A stretch of 44,101 bases of DNA from Candidatus Woesearchaeota archaeon. GTDB taxonomy: Archaea; Nanobdellota; Nanobdellia; Woesearchaeales; GW2011-AR9. Below the pieces are notes generated by a model that saw only the letters and a list, made by a program, of their open reading frames with translations, was not told the origin of the DNA and did no database searches. The position numbers and the translations under genes were made by a program. Below are positions 27,173 through 36,314 of this stretch, one piece after another; the stretch's first letter is position 1, and every line of letters starts with the position of its first letter. Location: assembly GCA_018664115.1 (NCBI GenBank), contig JABJOX010000013.1, positions 1 to 44,101 on the forward strand. Reading direction: 5' to 3'.

Positions 27173-27624
27173 AAAAATTATTACAAAAACAAGGAATATT
27201 ATTTTCTTTGATTACAATTCTGATTGTTGCTTTTGACCAATTAACAAAATATTTAATTCTTAAATTCGACCCCTATTTCGGATACAAATATTTGAAAATA
27301 GTTTTAATAAAAAATACTGGCGCCGGTTTTGGCATCTTAAAAAATCAAACTTTCTTTTTGGGAATAATTTCTTTAATTGTTGCCGTAACTTTAATCGTTT
27401 ATTACAAAAGAATTCCAAAAGAAAAAAATCAGCAAATTCTTTTCGCATTATTCCTCGGTGGAGTTATTGGTAATCTTATCGACAGATTTTTTAGAGGTTA
27501 TGTTATCGACTTCATTAACTTCAGCTTCTGGCCCGCGTTTAATATTGCTGACTCTGCTTTAACAATCGCAGTAATTGGATTAGTTATCTATTACTTTAAA
27601 GAAGAAAAAAAGAAAGAAAATTAA
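27166..27624 (+). CDS. lspA: Lipoprotein signal peptidase (signal peptidase II)
   Basis: DQLTKY, NTGAGFGIL, GGVIGNLIDRFFRGYVIDFI, FNIADSALTI motifs with both catalytic Asp residues. Confidence 0.95.
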   Translation: MVKKLLQKQGILFSLITILIVAFDQLTKYLILKFDPYFGYKYLKIVLIKNTGAGFGILKNQTFFLGIISLIVAVTLIVYYKRIPKEKNQQILFALFLGGVIGNLIDRFFRGYVIDFINFSFWPAFNIADSALTIAVIGLVIYYFKEEKKKEN

Positions 27625-27627
27625 AAA

Positions 27628-28239
27628 CTACTTCACACAAACATGCCCTTTATACTTCTTATTTGTTGCTTCTCGTTTATCTTTGAACCAAATTAAACGA
27701 TCACTCTTGATTCTCTTTGCCCATTCACATTTCGGCTCGTGATAAACATTGCTCATGTTACTAGCAACATACTTGCCAGGAGAATGTTTAACTGCCGGCT
27801 TCTTTGCTGCAACTTTTTTAACAACTACTTCAGACGCTTCTTCTTTAACTTCAGGCACGTCAAACACTTCGCTGTGCGGTTCTTCTTCACTAACAACTTC
27901 CGGTTCACAAGAAGAACAAACTTTCTTTGGTACTGCCATTAAAAAACCAATTAAAGCCAAAAACAATAACAAGAACGAAATCCCGTCTGTGTATCTCCAA
28001 ACTAAAACCAAATTCACTAAATAAAACAAAAATACAAAAAATAATACCCTCTCTCCCCAAACTTTGACATAACCAATAAAACCGATTAAAGCCAATAATA
28101 GTAAAAACAAAAACCCTAACAATTCTAAATTAAAAAAATTTCCTGCAGTATTAATAAAAATCCTAATCATTCCAAAAAAAAGTAAAACCAGGATGATTGC
28201 GTAAACAAATAATTTTCCAAAACTTTTTTCTTCTGCCAT
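27628..28239 (-). CDS. Membrane protein with C-terminal Ada-like metal-binding module
   Basis: About 5 TM, then YVASNMSNVYHEPKCEWAKRI...EATNKKYKGHVC. Confidence 0.7.
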   Translation of the reverse strand: MAEEKSFGKLFVYAIILVLLFFGMIRIFINTAGNFFNLELLGFLFLLLLALIGFIGYVKVWGERVLFFVFLFYLVNLVLVWRYTDGISFLLLFLALIGFLMAVPKKVCSSCEPEVVSEEEPHSEVFDVPEVKEEASEVVVKKVAAKKPAVKHSPGKYVASNMSNVYHEPKCEWAKRIKSDRLIWFKDKREATNKKYKGHVCVK

Positions 28240-28325
28240 AATAAATTAGAGAAGAAATGTAGTTATAAGTATTTATGTGGTTGATTAATTATAATAGGAA
28301 ATAACTTTTAGAATTTAAAATTGAA

Positions 28326-28643
28326 TTAAAACTCTTCTTCAATGTTCTTTAATAACCCTTTATTCTTCAAGAATTGCACTTCGGCCTTACTTCTATATTT
28401 GTAAACTACATCGCCTTTAGCATCGCCACCAAGTTCCCAAGGTTCAATTAAAACAACGTCATTTTCTCTGACCCATAATCCTCTTCTTAATCTTCCAGGA
28501 ATTCTGCACATCCTTTCTTTTCCATCTAAACAAAGAACTTTCATTCTGCTACCACCTACCCTTTGTTGAACAATCCCTAAAACCTCTTTACCTTGCGGTA
28601 AACGTACTCTGATCATTGGTTGGTCTGGTGGTGTATAAGCCAT
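28326..28643 (-). CDS. eif1A: Translation initiation factor aIF1A
   Basis: IRVRLPQGKEVLGIVQQRVGGSRMKVLCLDGKERMCRIPGRLRRGLWVRENDVVLIEPWE. Confidence 0.97.
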   Translation of the reverse strand: MAYTPPDQPMIRVRLPQGKEVLGIVQQRVGGSRMKVLCLDGKERMCRIPGRLRRGLWVRENDVVLIEPWELGGDAKGDVVYKYRSKAEVQFLKNKGLLKNIEEEF

Positions 28644-28679
28644 ATTAATCTAATTAGAGAGGTTGTTTATAAAGGTTCT

Positions 28680-28744
28680 CAAAAATTTTACAAATTTTTG
28701 GAACACAAAGAAATGTATTTCTTAATCACATTTCTGGTGTCCAA
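28680..28744. repeat. Two adjacent hairpins between divergent aIF1A and cbf5 promoters
   Basis: CAAAAATTT-TAC-AAATTTTTG (28680-28700) and TTGGAACACAAAGAAATGT...ACATTTCTGGTGTCCAA (28698-28744). Confidence 0.65.
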
Positions 28745-28841
28745 GAAAAATCTTTGTTTTTCTCCGGACCCAAAAAAAATCATTGTTTTTTTGTATGATT
28801 TGTAGTAAATACCACAAAAAACTATTTAAATAAGCCAAAGA

Positions 28842-29789
28842 ATGAAACAAAACATGGAAAAACAAATCTTTGTTAAGAAAGAAGCAGTAGGAGAGTTTGG
28901 AATCAATCCAGATGAAAAAACTACAGAAACTCTCCTAAAATACGGAATCATTAACATTGATAAACCTAAAGGTCCTACAAGCCATCAAACTTCTGATTAT
29001 GTAAAAAAAATTTTAAAATTGAGTAAAGCCGGCCATTCCGGAACTTTAGATCCACAAGTTACCGGTGTGCAACCTATCGCTATTGGCAGAGCCACAAGAA
29101 TTACTCATTTCTTTCTCACTGCCCCAAAAGAATATATTTGTTTAATGCATTTGCACAAAGATATTGATGAAGAAACTATCCAAGAAGGAATCAATAAGTT
29201 TATTGGTAAAATTAGACAATTACCCCCTATAAAATCTGCAGTAAAAAGACAAGTTAGGACAAGAGAAATTTATGAATTAGAAATATTAGAAATTAAAGAA
29301 AGAGACGTTCTCTTCAGAGTAAAATGTCAAGCTGGAACTTATATTCGAAAACTTTGTCACGATTTAGGACAAGAATTAGAAATTGGCGCGCATATGGTGG
29401 AACTAAGAAGAACCCAAGCTGGCCCATTTACAGAAGAAGATAATTTAGTTACTTTGAATGATTTAGATGATGCACTCCATTTCTATCAAGAAGAAAAAAA
29501 TGATAAATTTTTACGTCATTGTATTCAACCAATTGAAAACGCTTTAAAACATATTGCTAAATGTTGGATTTTTGATACCACTATTGAAAGTTTAACTCAT
29601 GGAAGAGATTTAGCTATTCCTGGAATAAGTAAATTAGAAAATTTCAAGAAAGGCGAATTTGTTGCCATTCTAACACTTAAAGGAGAATTGGTAGCCATTG
29701 GTGAAGCCATTATCTCAGCAGTAGAAATAAACATGCAAGATAAAGGCCTAGCTGTAAATGTTAAAAAAGTATTTCTAGAAGCTATTTAA
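28842..29789 (+). CDS. cbf5: tRNA/rRNA pseudouridine synthase Cbf5 (TruB family, with PUA domain)
   Basis: NIDKPKGPTSHQ, KAGHSGTLDPQVTGV catalytic motif, C-terminal PUA. Upstream TATTTAAATAAG. Confidence 0.95.
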   Translation: MKQNMEKQIFVKKEAVGEFGINPDEKTTETLLKYGIINIDKPKGPTSHQTSDYVKKILKLSKAGHSGTLDPQVTGVQPIAIGRATRITHFFLTAPKEYICLMHLHKDIDEETIQEGINKFIGKIRQLPPIKSAVKRQVRTREIYELEILEIKERDVLFRVKCQAGTYIRKLCHDLGQELEIGAHMVELRRTQAGPFTEEDNLVTLNDLDDALHFYQEEKNDKFLRHCIQPIENALKHIAKCWIFDTTIESLTHGRDLAIPGISKLENFKKGEFVAILTLKGELVAIGEAIISAVEINMQDKGLAVNVKKVFLEAI

Positions 29790-29827
29790 TCAAAATAATT
29801 ATAAAGTAAAACTGATTTCAAATAATT

Positions 29828-30970
29828 ATGAGTATTAATAACAACTTATCAAAAATTTTTGAATTTTTAAAAAAGATTTTTGAAAAGTCAAAAGAAAATA
29901 ATTCTGTTTCAGAGGGCATTTCTAATTATTCTTCAAAATCCCCAACCCAAAATAAAGAGACAAATCAACCATATGATTTCTTTAACCTCAAAATAAGAAA
30001 AGAAACAAAAGAAAATGCAAAAAAAGCATTATCCAATACTTCTATTGCTGCGAAAGAAAAAATTAAAGTTATCTCCCAGCTATTTAAACCTAAATTAAAA
30101 AAAGGATTTAAGATTTCAAATAAAATTAATAAAAAAGAAATAAAACTCCTAAAGAAAAGATTTAAAGCATCAAAAAAAATTTTCAGAAAAAATAAAAAAT
30201 TTGATAAAAAAACAAAAAAAAGACTAACTTATACTAAAAACCAATTACAAGATTCAAATAAAAATGAAATCCCATTTTATATTGAACTAGAAAAATTGTT
30301 AAAATACGAACTCAGCTTAATTGTCAGATTAGCTGCTAATGAAAGAGAAATTGGTCCAAGATTAAAAAAATCAATTAAAGGAGAACTAAAACAACTTCTT
30401 AAAAAAACAAAAGATCACATTAAAATAATCAACATTGAAAATAAATTAGGCTACGTAAATCCAAATCATTTAGAAGAGTATAAAGAAACAGAAAAAAAAT
30501 TATTACAAAAAATAAAAGAAGAAAATGCTTTTATTGAACTAATTGAACAAAAAGAATCTAGATTATTAAATTTACTTAAAACTGCATTGTTAAGAGAAGA
30601 AAGTGATATTAACAAACTTTTAAAACATTATAAAATCATGTTAGCTGAACTTCAAGAAAAATTAAAAAGAGAGAAATCATTATTAAGAGCTACAAAAGAT
30701 AAAAATGAAAAAAACAACATCAAAAATAAAATTAATGATTTGAAATCCAGTGTAAAAATATTCAAAAAGAATAAATTTAATCCAAATAAAAAAAGATTAT
30801 ATTCCATTTTAAGCCATATTATTTTTCTAAAAAATGTTATTAATTTAACAAAAAAAATAGAAATTAATGAAAAAATATTATTTCAAAGATATGGGGAAAT
30901 CCAAGCTTTTCTTGAAGAAGTAAAAAAGATGGAAATAGAAACAAAAGCCATCAATAAAAAATTAACTTAA
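29828..30970 (+). CDS. Lysine-rich coiled-coil protein
   Basis: 380 aa, K/E/N-rich; no signal peptide. Confidence 0.7.
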   Translation: MSINNNLSKIFEFLKKIFEKSKENNSVSEGISNYSSKSPTQNKETNQPYDFFNLKIRKETKENAKKALSNTSIAAKEKIKVISQLFKPKLKKGFKISNKINKKEIKLLKKRFKASKKIFRKNKKFDKKTKKRLTYTKNQLQDSNKNEIPFYIELEKLLKYELSLIVRLAANEREIGPRLKKSIKGELKQLLKKTKDHIKIINIENKLGYVNPNHLEEYKETEKKLLQKIKEENAFIELIEQKESRLLNLLKTALLREESDINKLLKHYKIMLAELQEKLKREKSLLRATKDKNEKNNIKNKINDLKSSVKIFKKNKFNPNKKRLYSILSHIIFLKNVINLTKKIEINEKILFQRYGEIQAFLEEVKKMEIETKAINKKLT

Positions 30971-30973
30971 AAT

Positions 30974-31570
30974 TCAATTCAACTCAATAACCATTCCTTC
31001 CCAACCAGGATTGATAACCATAGTTTTACCAACTTTATCTTGAGCCCCGGCAGTTTCATGAATATGTCCACAAACCATCAACTTTGCATTTATTCTTTCA
31101 ATAAACTTTCTGTAATCATGATTACCAACTTGCCTTTTTTCTAATAAATCAATCTTTGTTCCAAAAGGCGGTCCATGCGTGACTAAAATTACTTTCTCAT
31201 CTTGATACTTACTATACCAGTCTCGAGAGATTTTTCTGAACTCAGAATCTTCAGCAGCAAATCCACCGCCACCATAACCTAAAAAAACATAATTATCTTT
31301 CTTAATCGCTTTCTTATTAAAATTAATGCAGTTAGGATAATCAGCAATAACTTCTTTAAACATACTATCACTTTCATGATTACCAGGAATAATATAAAAC
31401 TTTTTTCCTAAATCATTAAACTTTTTTAGAATGTATCTTAATCCTCTGCCAAACATTGTTAAATCGCCAGCACAAACAACAAAATCAATATCATCCTGAG
31501 ACGCTCTTTTAAGTAACTCTTTCAAATACTTCTTATCCTCGTGCAAATCTACAAAAGCTAAAAATTTCAT
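30974..31570 (-). CDS. Calcineurin-like metallophosphoesterase
   Basis: DLHEDKKY, CAGDLTMFG, IPGNHES, VTHGPPFG, CGHIHE motifs. Confidence 0.93.
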   Translation of the reverse strand: MKFLAFVDLHEDKKYLKELLKRASQDDIDFVVCAGDLTMFGRGLRYILKKFNDLGKKFYIIPGNHESDSMFKEVIADYPNCINFNKKAIKKDNYVFLGYGGGGFAAEDSEFRKISRDWYSKYQDEKVILVTHGPPFGTKIDLLEKRQVGNHDYRKFIERINAKLMVCGHIHETAGAQDKVGKTMVINPGWEGMVIELN

Positions 31571-31592
31571 GATAATAAAAATAATAAAAAAA

Positions 31593-32426
31593 TTATTCTC
31601 CTTCTTTTACTTCTTCAGCAATTTCTTCAGCCACTTCTTCTACTTTTTCAGCAACTTCCTCAGCTACTTTTTCAGCAACTTCCTCTTTGGCGTCTTCAGT
31701 TTTAGTTTCTGGAGAAGAAGGGATATCATCTTTAATCTCTTCTTTTACTTCTTCTTTGATTTCTTCTGCAACTTTTTCTGCAACTTTCCCTTCAACTTTT
31801 GCAGCTTCAGATTTATCATCAACTATTACTTCTTCAGTAACCAAACCTTTCTCTTGTAATTTTAAAACTCTTACAGAAATTTCTTTTAAAGGTAAAATCT
31901 TTTTTAATTTCCTTTTGAATTCCATTTGTATCCTTCTGTTAACTAATAAAGAAACAAATGTAGCCAAATCATACTTCTTAACCTCGGCATCTAATAATTC
32001 TCCTAATTCTTTTCTTAATTTACTTCTTACTGATCTTTGTGCTTTATTGATAGTAACCATTAAACTCTTAATAACAATAGTCTTACCACCTTTAGTTTTC
32101 AAAAGAAAATAGTCATCTAATCGAACACAGTTTTTTCTGATACATCTTTTAACATATTGTGAAGTTAATTGATAACTCACTAATGAAGTTTTCAATAAAT
32201 TACCTTCAACGTTAGTTATTTGTAAACCAATTTGAACATTTTGATCTTTAATATTACCAGTTAAATCTTTAAGATTAACTTTTAATTTTCTGCCTACCGC
32301 TGTATCCGGACTTTGTAAATATGATTCCCCTACTTCTTTATTTCCAAATATTTTAGGAGCAATAACTTTATACCAAACTTTCTTTTTAATTTTTATTTTA
32401 CTTACTTTTTTCTTTGCTTTTGCCAT
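31593..32426 (-). CDS. rps3ae: Ribosomal protein eS1 (S3Ae) with long acidic C-terminal tail
   Basis: KKKVWYKVIAPKIFGNKEVGES...LKDLTGNI..., CIRKNCVRLDDYFLLKTK; tail rich in E/K/V/A. Confidence 0.93.
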   Translation of the reverse strand: MAKAKKKVSKIKIKKKVWYKVIAPKIFGNKEVGESYLQSPDTAVGRKLKVNLKDLTGNIKDQNVQIGLQITNVEGNLLKTSLVSYQLTSQYVKRCIRKNCVRLDDYFLLKTKGGKTIVIKSLMVTINKAQRSVRSKLRKELGELLDAEVKKYDLATFVSLLVNRRIQMEFKRKLKKILPLKEISVRVLKLQEKGLVTEEVIVDDKSEAAKVEGKVAEKVAEEIKEEVKEEIKDDIPSSPETKTEDAKEEVAEKVAEEVAEKVEEVAEEIAEEVKEGE

Positions 32427-32783
32427 ATTTTAATCTCCTTAGATACCCAGTTTTATGCTTAAGATAGCAGTCATTTAAAAAGGTTTTGTGAAATAATTAT
32501 CATTCTTAATCTTTTCAAATTTATAACTCAATAAAATTTCTAAATAAATTTAAATAAGAATCATTTTTTAATGAATTACTTCGAAAATAACACACCATCA
32601 ATAAAGAAAAGCCAATTTCTAACCCAGAATGACAAATAAAGTACTAAAACTGGCCGTTTTACAACCACTAAGCGTTAAAAATCTGTATTCTAAAGAATAG
32701 AAAAGTATTTAAATAAGTATATCTCAATGAATATAGTAAAATCCACACTAGATTGGATAAATGATTATTAAAAGAGGGGAAAT

Positions 32784-33995
32784 ATGGTTATTTCTAATAT
32801 TGGAGCGGAAATTGAATATAATTTAATTGATAGCCAAGGCTATTTAATAAATAATGCTCCACGAGTATTAGCAGACCCCAGAAATGATGGCTCATTGGTA
32901 AAAGAAGGGACTAATTCTCAAATTGAAATTGTTTCCGACCCCGCTGACACGGTCCATGAATTAGGACAAAACATTCGAAAAAAAATAATTTTGTTAGAAG
33001 ATATCTGTCAAGATCATGGGTCTTTTCCTATTCCTGCTAGTGAATTCGGAGCAGGTAAAGGAGAACTAAGAGGAATGTCTGACCCACTTAAAAATCGTGG
33101 ACCAATTTATTTAGACCTATTTGGAAAAGAATTGTTTGAAGAATTACGAGCATATTCTGGAACCCATTTACACATTTCTCAAACTCCAGATAAGCAAACT
33201 GAACAATATAATTTATTACAGGCATTAGATAATTTATCTTACGTTTTAACATCTTCATCACCAATTTCCTATCAAGGGATAAATTCCATCAATTGTCATC
33301 GAGTTAATTCTTTTAGAAATAATGTTTTCAAAGAATCGCCATTACACGGACAATTGCAACCATACATTAATTCTTTAACAGATATTGATAAACAGAATAC
33401 TTTAAGATGGCAACAATGGCTTGATGATTTAACTAAAAAGAATAGCCCTTCTGCCGCAGAATATCTCAACATTTTCAAGCCAGAAAACACAGGTTATGCC
33501 CCAATTAGAAAAAGAGACAACATTGGTCCTACAGGAACTTTTGAAGTGAGAAGTTTTGACACCAATAGTTTAGATATCACTTTAGCCGTTTTTGCTTTGT
33601 ACAAAGGTGTCCATGATAAAGCCATGAAAAACAATACCCCTATTGAAATTGCTACCCAAAATAATACTTATAATTTTACAGAAGATAAAATAACTTTACC
33701 AAATTATCAAACTTTACTTCAATTCGAAAATGAAGGAATCCAAAACGGACTTAAATCAGATTTAGTTAAAGATTACATTACCCATCTTCTTCCCTATGCA
33801 GAAGCAGGACTTCCCCCAGAAGATCGGCTTTATCTTGCCCCATTAAAGGAGATGCTCCTAACAAGAGATAATCCCGCTGATGAAATTATGAATTTTATGA
33901 GAGAACAAGGTTACCAAGGCCACCAATTTACACCTCAACAAACTGCCCAAACTAATCTTTATATGAGGGAAAGACATTTACAATCACTAAACTAA
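32784..33995 (+). CDS. Glutamate-cysteine ligase-like (GCS2/YbdK-type) carboxylate-amine ligase
   Basis: IGAEIEYNLID, NSQIEIVSDP, SGTHLHIS, GTFEVRSFDT motifs; upstream TATTTAAATAAG. Confidence 0.8.
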   Translation: MVISNIGAEIEYNLIDSQGYLINNAPRVLADPRNDGSLVKEGTNSQIEIVSDPADTVHELGQNIRKKIILLEDICQDHGSFPIPASEFGAGKGELRGMSDPLKNRGPIYLDLFGKELFEELRAYSGTHLHISQTPDKQTEQYNLLQALDNLSYVLTSSSPISYQGINSINCHRVNSFRNNVFKESPLHGQLQPYINSLTDIDKQNTLRWQQWLDDLTKKNSPSAAEYLNIFKPENTGYAPIRKRDNIGPTGTFEVRSFDTNSLDITLAVFALYKGVHDKAMKNNTPIEIATQNNTYNFTEDKITLPNYQTLLQFENEGIQNGLKSDLVKDYITHLLPYAEAGLPPEDRLYLAPLKEMLLTRDNPADEIMNFMREQGYQGHQFTPQQTAQTNLYMRERHLQSLN

Positions 33996-34028
33996 AATTA
34001 TTTAAATAACAAAATATTATTAGTAACC

Positions 34029-34643
34029 ATGAAACTTTATTTGCAAACTACTAATTTCACTACTGCCGCTTCTGCACTTTTAACTATTCTTCACCATTTT
34101 AATCCAAAAATAAAATTATCTAAAGAAAACGAATTTGAGATTTGGAAAAAAACTGTTAATCTCCCTACTCGGGGCTCTTCCATCTTTGCCTTAGCCAATT
34201 ATGCTCAACTTTCCGGCTTAAATCCAAAAGTCATTGTGGAAACAAAAAAATACAATTTCCCAGATTATAGGTTTTATCGCTATAAAAAAGAAGATGTTGA
34301 ACAAGCTAAATTCTCAGATTTGCAACATTTAAAAGAAGCTGGAAAAAATAATGTCCTTATTGAAAAAAAAGAAATTGATTTTAAAGACATTAAAAACGAA
34401 TTAAAGAAAAATAATCTTCTTCTTTTAAGATTAAACACTAAACCCATCAGAAATGAAAAAAGAAACACATCAAATTTTATTATTGTTTCGGGTTATGAAA
34501 ATAATTATTACCATATTTTTGATCCGGCTATGGGGGGGATTTCTATTCCAAAAGAAATAATGAAAGAAGCATTCTTTACTTTAGAAACAAAGAAATATCG
34601 TGACCATGGATTAATTGTTTTTAAAGAAAAACCAACAGAATAA
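34029..34643 (+). CDS. Peptidase C39-like (papain-fold) protein, apparently lacking catalytic Cys and His
   Basis: LQTTNFTTAASALLTILHHFNP corresponds to QTTDYTCGPAALLMAL...; SNFIIVSGYENNYYHIFDP corresponds to the HFvVVtGyd...DP region. Confidence 0.6.
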   Translation: MKLYLQTTNFTTAASALLTILHHFNPKIKLSKENEFEIWKKTVNLPTRGSSIFALANYAQLSGLNPKVIVETKKYNFPDYRFYRYKKEDVEQAKFSDLQHLKEAGKNNVLIEKKEIDFKDIKNELKKNNLLLLRLNTKPIRNEKRNTSNFIIVSGYENNYYHIFDPAMGGISIPKEIMKEAFFTLETKKYRDHGLIVFKEKPTE

Positions 34644-34655
34644 AAATTAAAAAAA

Positions 34656-35393
34656 TTATAACTTCGTTCTATCTAAAGGCTCTGCTCGAACGTGCCAATT
34701 ACCACCATTAAAATCAAGATCATTAACATCAGCAGCAAAATAACCGCCATTCTTAACAACATCCCAAAGAACACAAGGGCTAATTAAAGCTGGCGTTTCT
34801 AACCCTTTACTTTCACGATAATTAAAAACATTGGTTAAAGATTTTGGACTTAGAAAACTAAATACAGCTTTTTCTGCACCCATCATTTTTAAATTTTCAA
34901 CAGCAGTTTCATAATCCCCGTTTTCAGTTAGAACCCTAGTAACATATCTTCTTTGTTCACCATTTAATAGATCAGGATTTTCAAGAGGTAAAGTAAAATT
35001 AGCGGAAGCACTATCTACTCCGCCACCATAATCACACATTGTCAAAGCATCAAGATCAAACTTTGTCGTACTAGAATCAGAGCCAATTCGTTCAATATCT
35101 TCCTGAGAATTATGAACAACATAAACAGATGTTTTAAGTTGTTTCTCAACTCCAGACAAATTCTGTAAAACCAAATTATTCTCAATCCCTCTCGTTAAAT
35201 ATAAAGTCTGACCATCTTTACTAGGAACAACAACAGCTGATTCCGCCACTAAATATCTTGTCCCTTGTAGTGTTTCTTGTGTTAATCTTTCTGCACTAAT
35301 TTCATAAGCATGTTGAATCGTATCTAAAACCACTTCTTCAAGAGCTTCCCTCAAAGAACAATCAATATCCACCAATTTTTCATTTTGCACCAT
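34656..35393 (-). CDS. Hypothetical protein
   Basis: 245-aa ORF; no recognised motif. Confidence 0.75.
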   Translation of the reverse strand: MVQNEKLVDIDCSLREALEEVVLDTIQHAYEISAERLTQETLQGTRYLVAESAVVVPSKDGQTLYLTRGIENNLVLQNLSGVEKQLKTSVYVVHNSQEDIERIGSDSSTTKFDLDALTMCDYGGGVDSASANFTLPLENPDLLNGEQRRYVTRVLTENGDYETAVENLKMMGAEKAVFSFLSPKSLTNVFNYRESKGLETPALISPCVLWDVVKNGGYFAADVNDLDFNGGNWHVRAEPLDRTKL

Positions 35394-35486
35394 CTTAATA
35401 TTTTAAGTTTTGTTTAAGTATATAAAAATATTGTAATTGGAATACCATTAAACATTTAAATAAAAAAGAATATTAATTAGATTACA

Positions 35487-36224
35487 ATGTGTAGAATGAT
35501 ATTTGCCGCAGGAGATTTTGAGTTAAGTCAATTAATAGATAATCTTATTCTAATGGCTAAAGGAGAAAACGAACTTCATGAAAATAATCCAGAATTAGGA
35601 ACTTATCAACACGCTCATGGATGGGGCATAGCTTACTTAGACCAGGGAGAATGGATTGTTAAAAAATCAGAGAAAGCAGTCTTCGAAGATTCAGAAATTA
35701 ATGAATTAAGAACAGTAAAAACTAATCTAGCCGTTTTACATGTTCGTAGAGCAACAAATGGCGTTATTTCCTATGACAATACCCACCCTTTCCAGTTTAG
35801 AAATTATGTCTTTTGCCATAACGGAACGCTTCGTGGAAAAATAGATTATGACCAGTGGTTCCATGTTGACGGAAAAACAGATTCCGAAAAATTATTTTAT
35901 TCAGTCCTAACAGAAATTAAAGAGGACTATGATGATTATGATGAAAATAAAGTTATTACCGCCATCAGAACAGATACCGAAAGATATCAAGATTATACCG
36001 CATTAAATTTTATTCTAGCAAGGGTAAAAGAATCATATGTTCATTACCTCAGTCAAGATAAAAGTCAATACCATCAAATGAAAATGGGTAAAAGTGATAA
36101 TCTGGTTATTGTCAGTTCTGAAAAACTAAAAAATCTCCCAAACTTACAATGGAACGCTTTAGAACAAGGAGACATTGTTACAATTAATAATCAAACTTTA
36201 GAAACAAGTATTAACAAGAGATGA
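35487..36224 (+). CDS. Class II glutamine amidotransferase (Ntn-type)
   Basis: N-terminal MCRMI (nucleophile Cys2), HGWGIAYL, VLHVRRAT, NTHPFQFRNYVFCHNGTLRG. Confidence 0.92.
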   Translation: MCRMIFAAGDFELSQLIDNLILMAKGENELHENNPELGTYQHAHGWGIAYLDQGEWIVKKSEKAVFEDSEINELRTVKTNLAVLHVRRATNGVISYDNTHPFQFRNYVFCHNGTLRGKIDYDQWFHVDGKTDSEKLFYSVLTEIKEDYDDYDENKVITAIRTDTERYQDYTALNFILARVKESYVHYLSQDKSQYHQMKMGKSDNLVIVSSEKLKNLPNLQWNALEQGDIVTINNQTLETSINKR

Positions 36225-36263
36225 TATATAAGAACATACTCAAAAAAATAAGATTTTTTTGTC

Positions 36264-36281
36264 GTTCTGATAAATCAGAAC
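36264..36281. repeat. Perfect palindrome/hairpin upstream of the glutaredoxin TATA box
   Basis: GTTCTGA-TAAA-TCAGAAC followed by ATTTTTAAATAAG. Confidence 0.75.
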
Positions 36282-36314
36282 ATTTTTAAATAAGCTTATC
36301 TTTTGATAATTAAA

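Noticed and set aside
27739-28024. Plus-strand ORFs opposite the Ada-like membrane protein
   Set aside because: Overlap a better-supported minus-strand CDS; no promoter or motif.
28620-28805. Plus-strand 61-aa ORF spanning the aIF1A-cbf5 spacer
   Set aside because: Starts inside the aIF1A coding region in antisense, crosses hairpins and promoter-like DNA; translation lacks recognisable character.
31569-32112. Plus-strand Phe- and Ser-rich ORFs (31569..31859, 31687..32112)
   Set aside because: Antisense of the Glu/Lys-rich eS1 tail; compositional artefacts.
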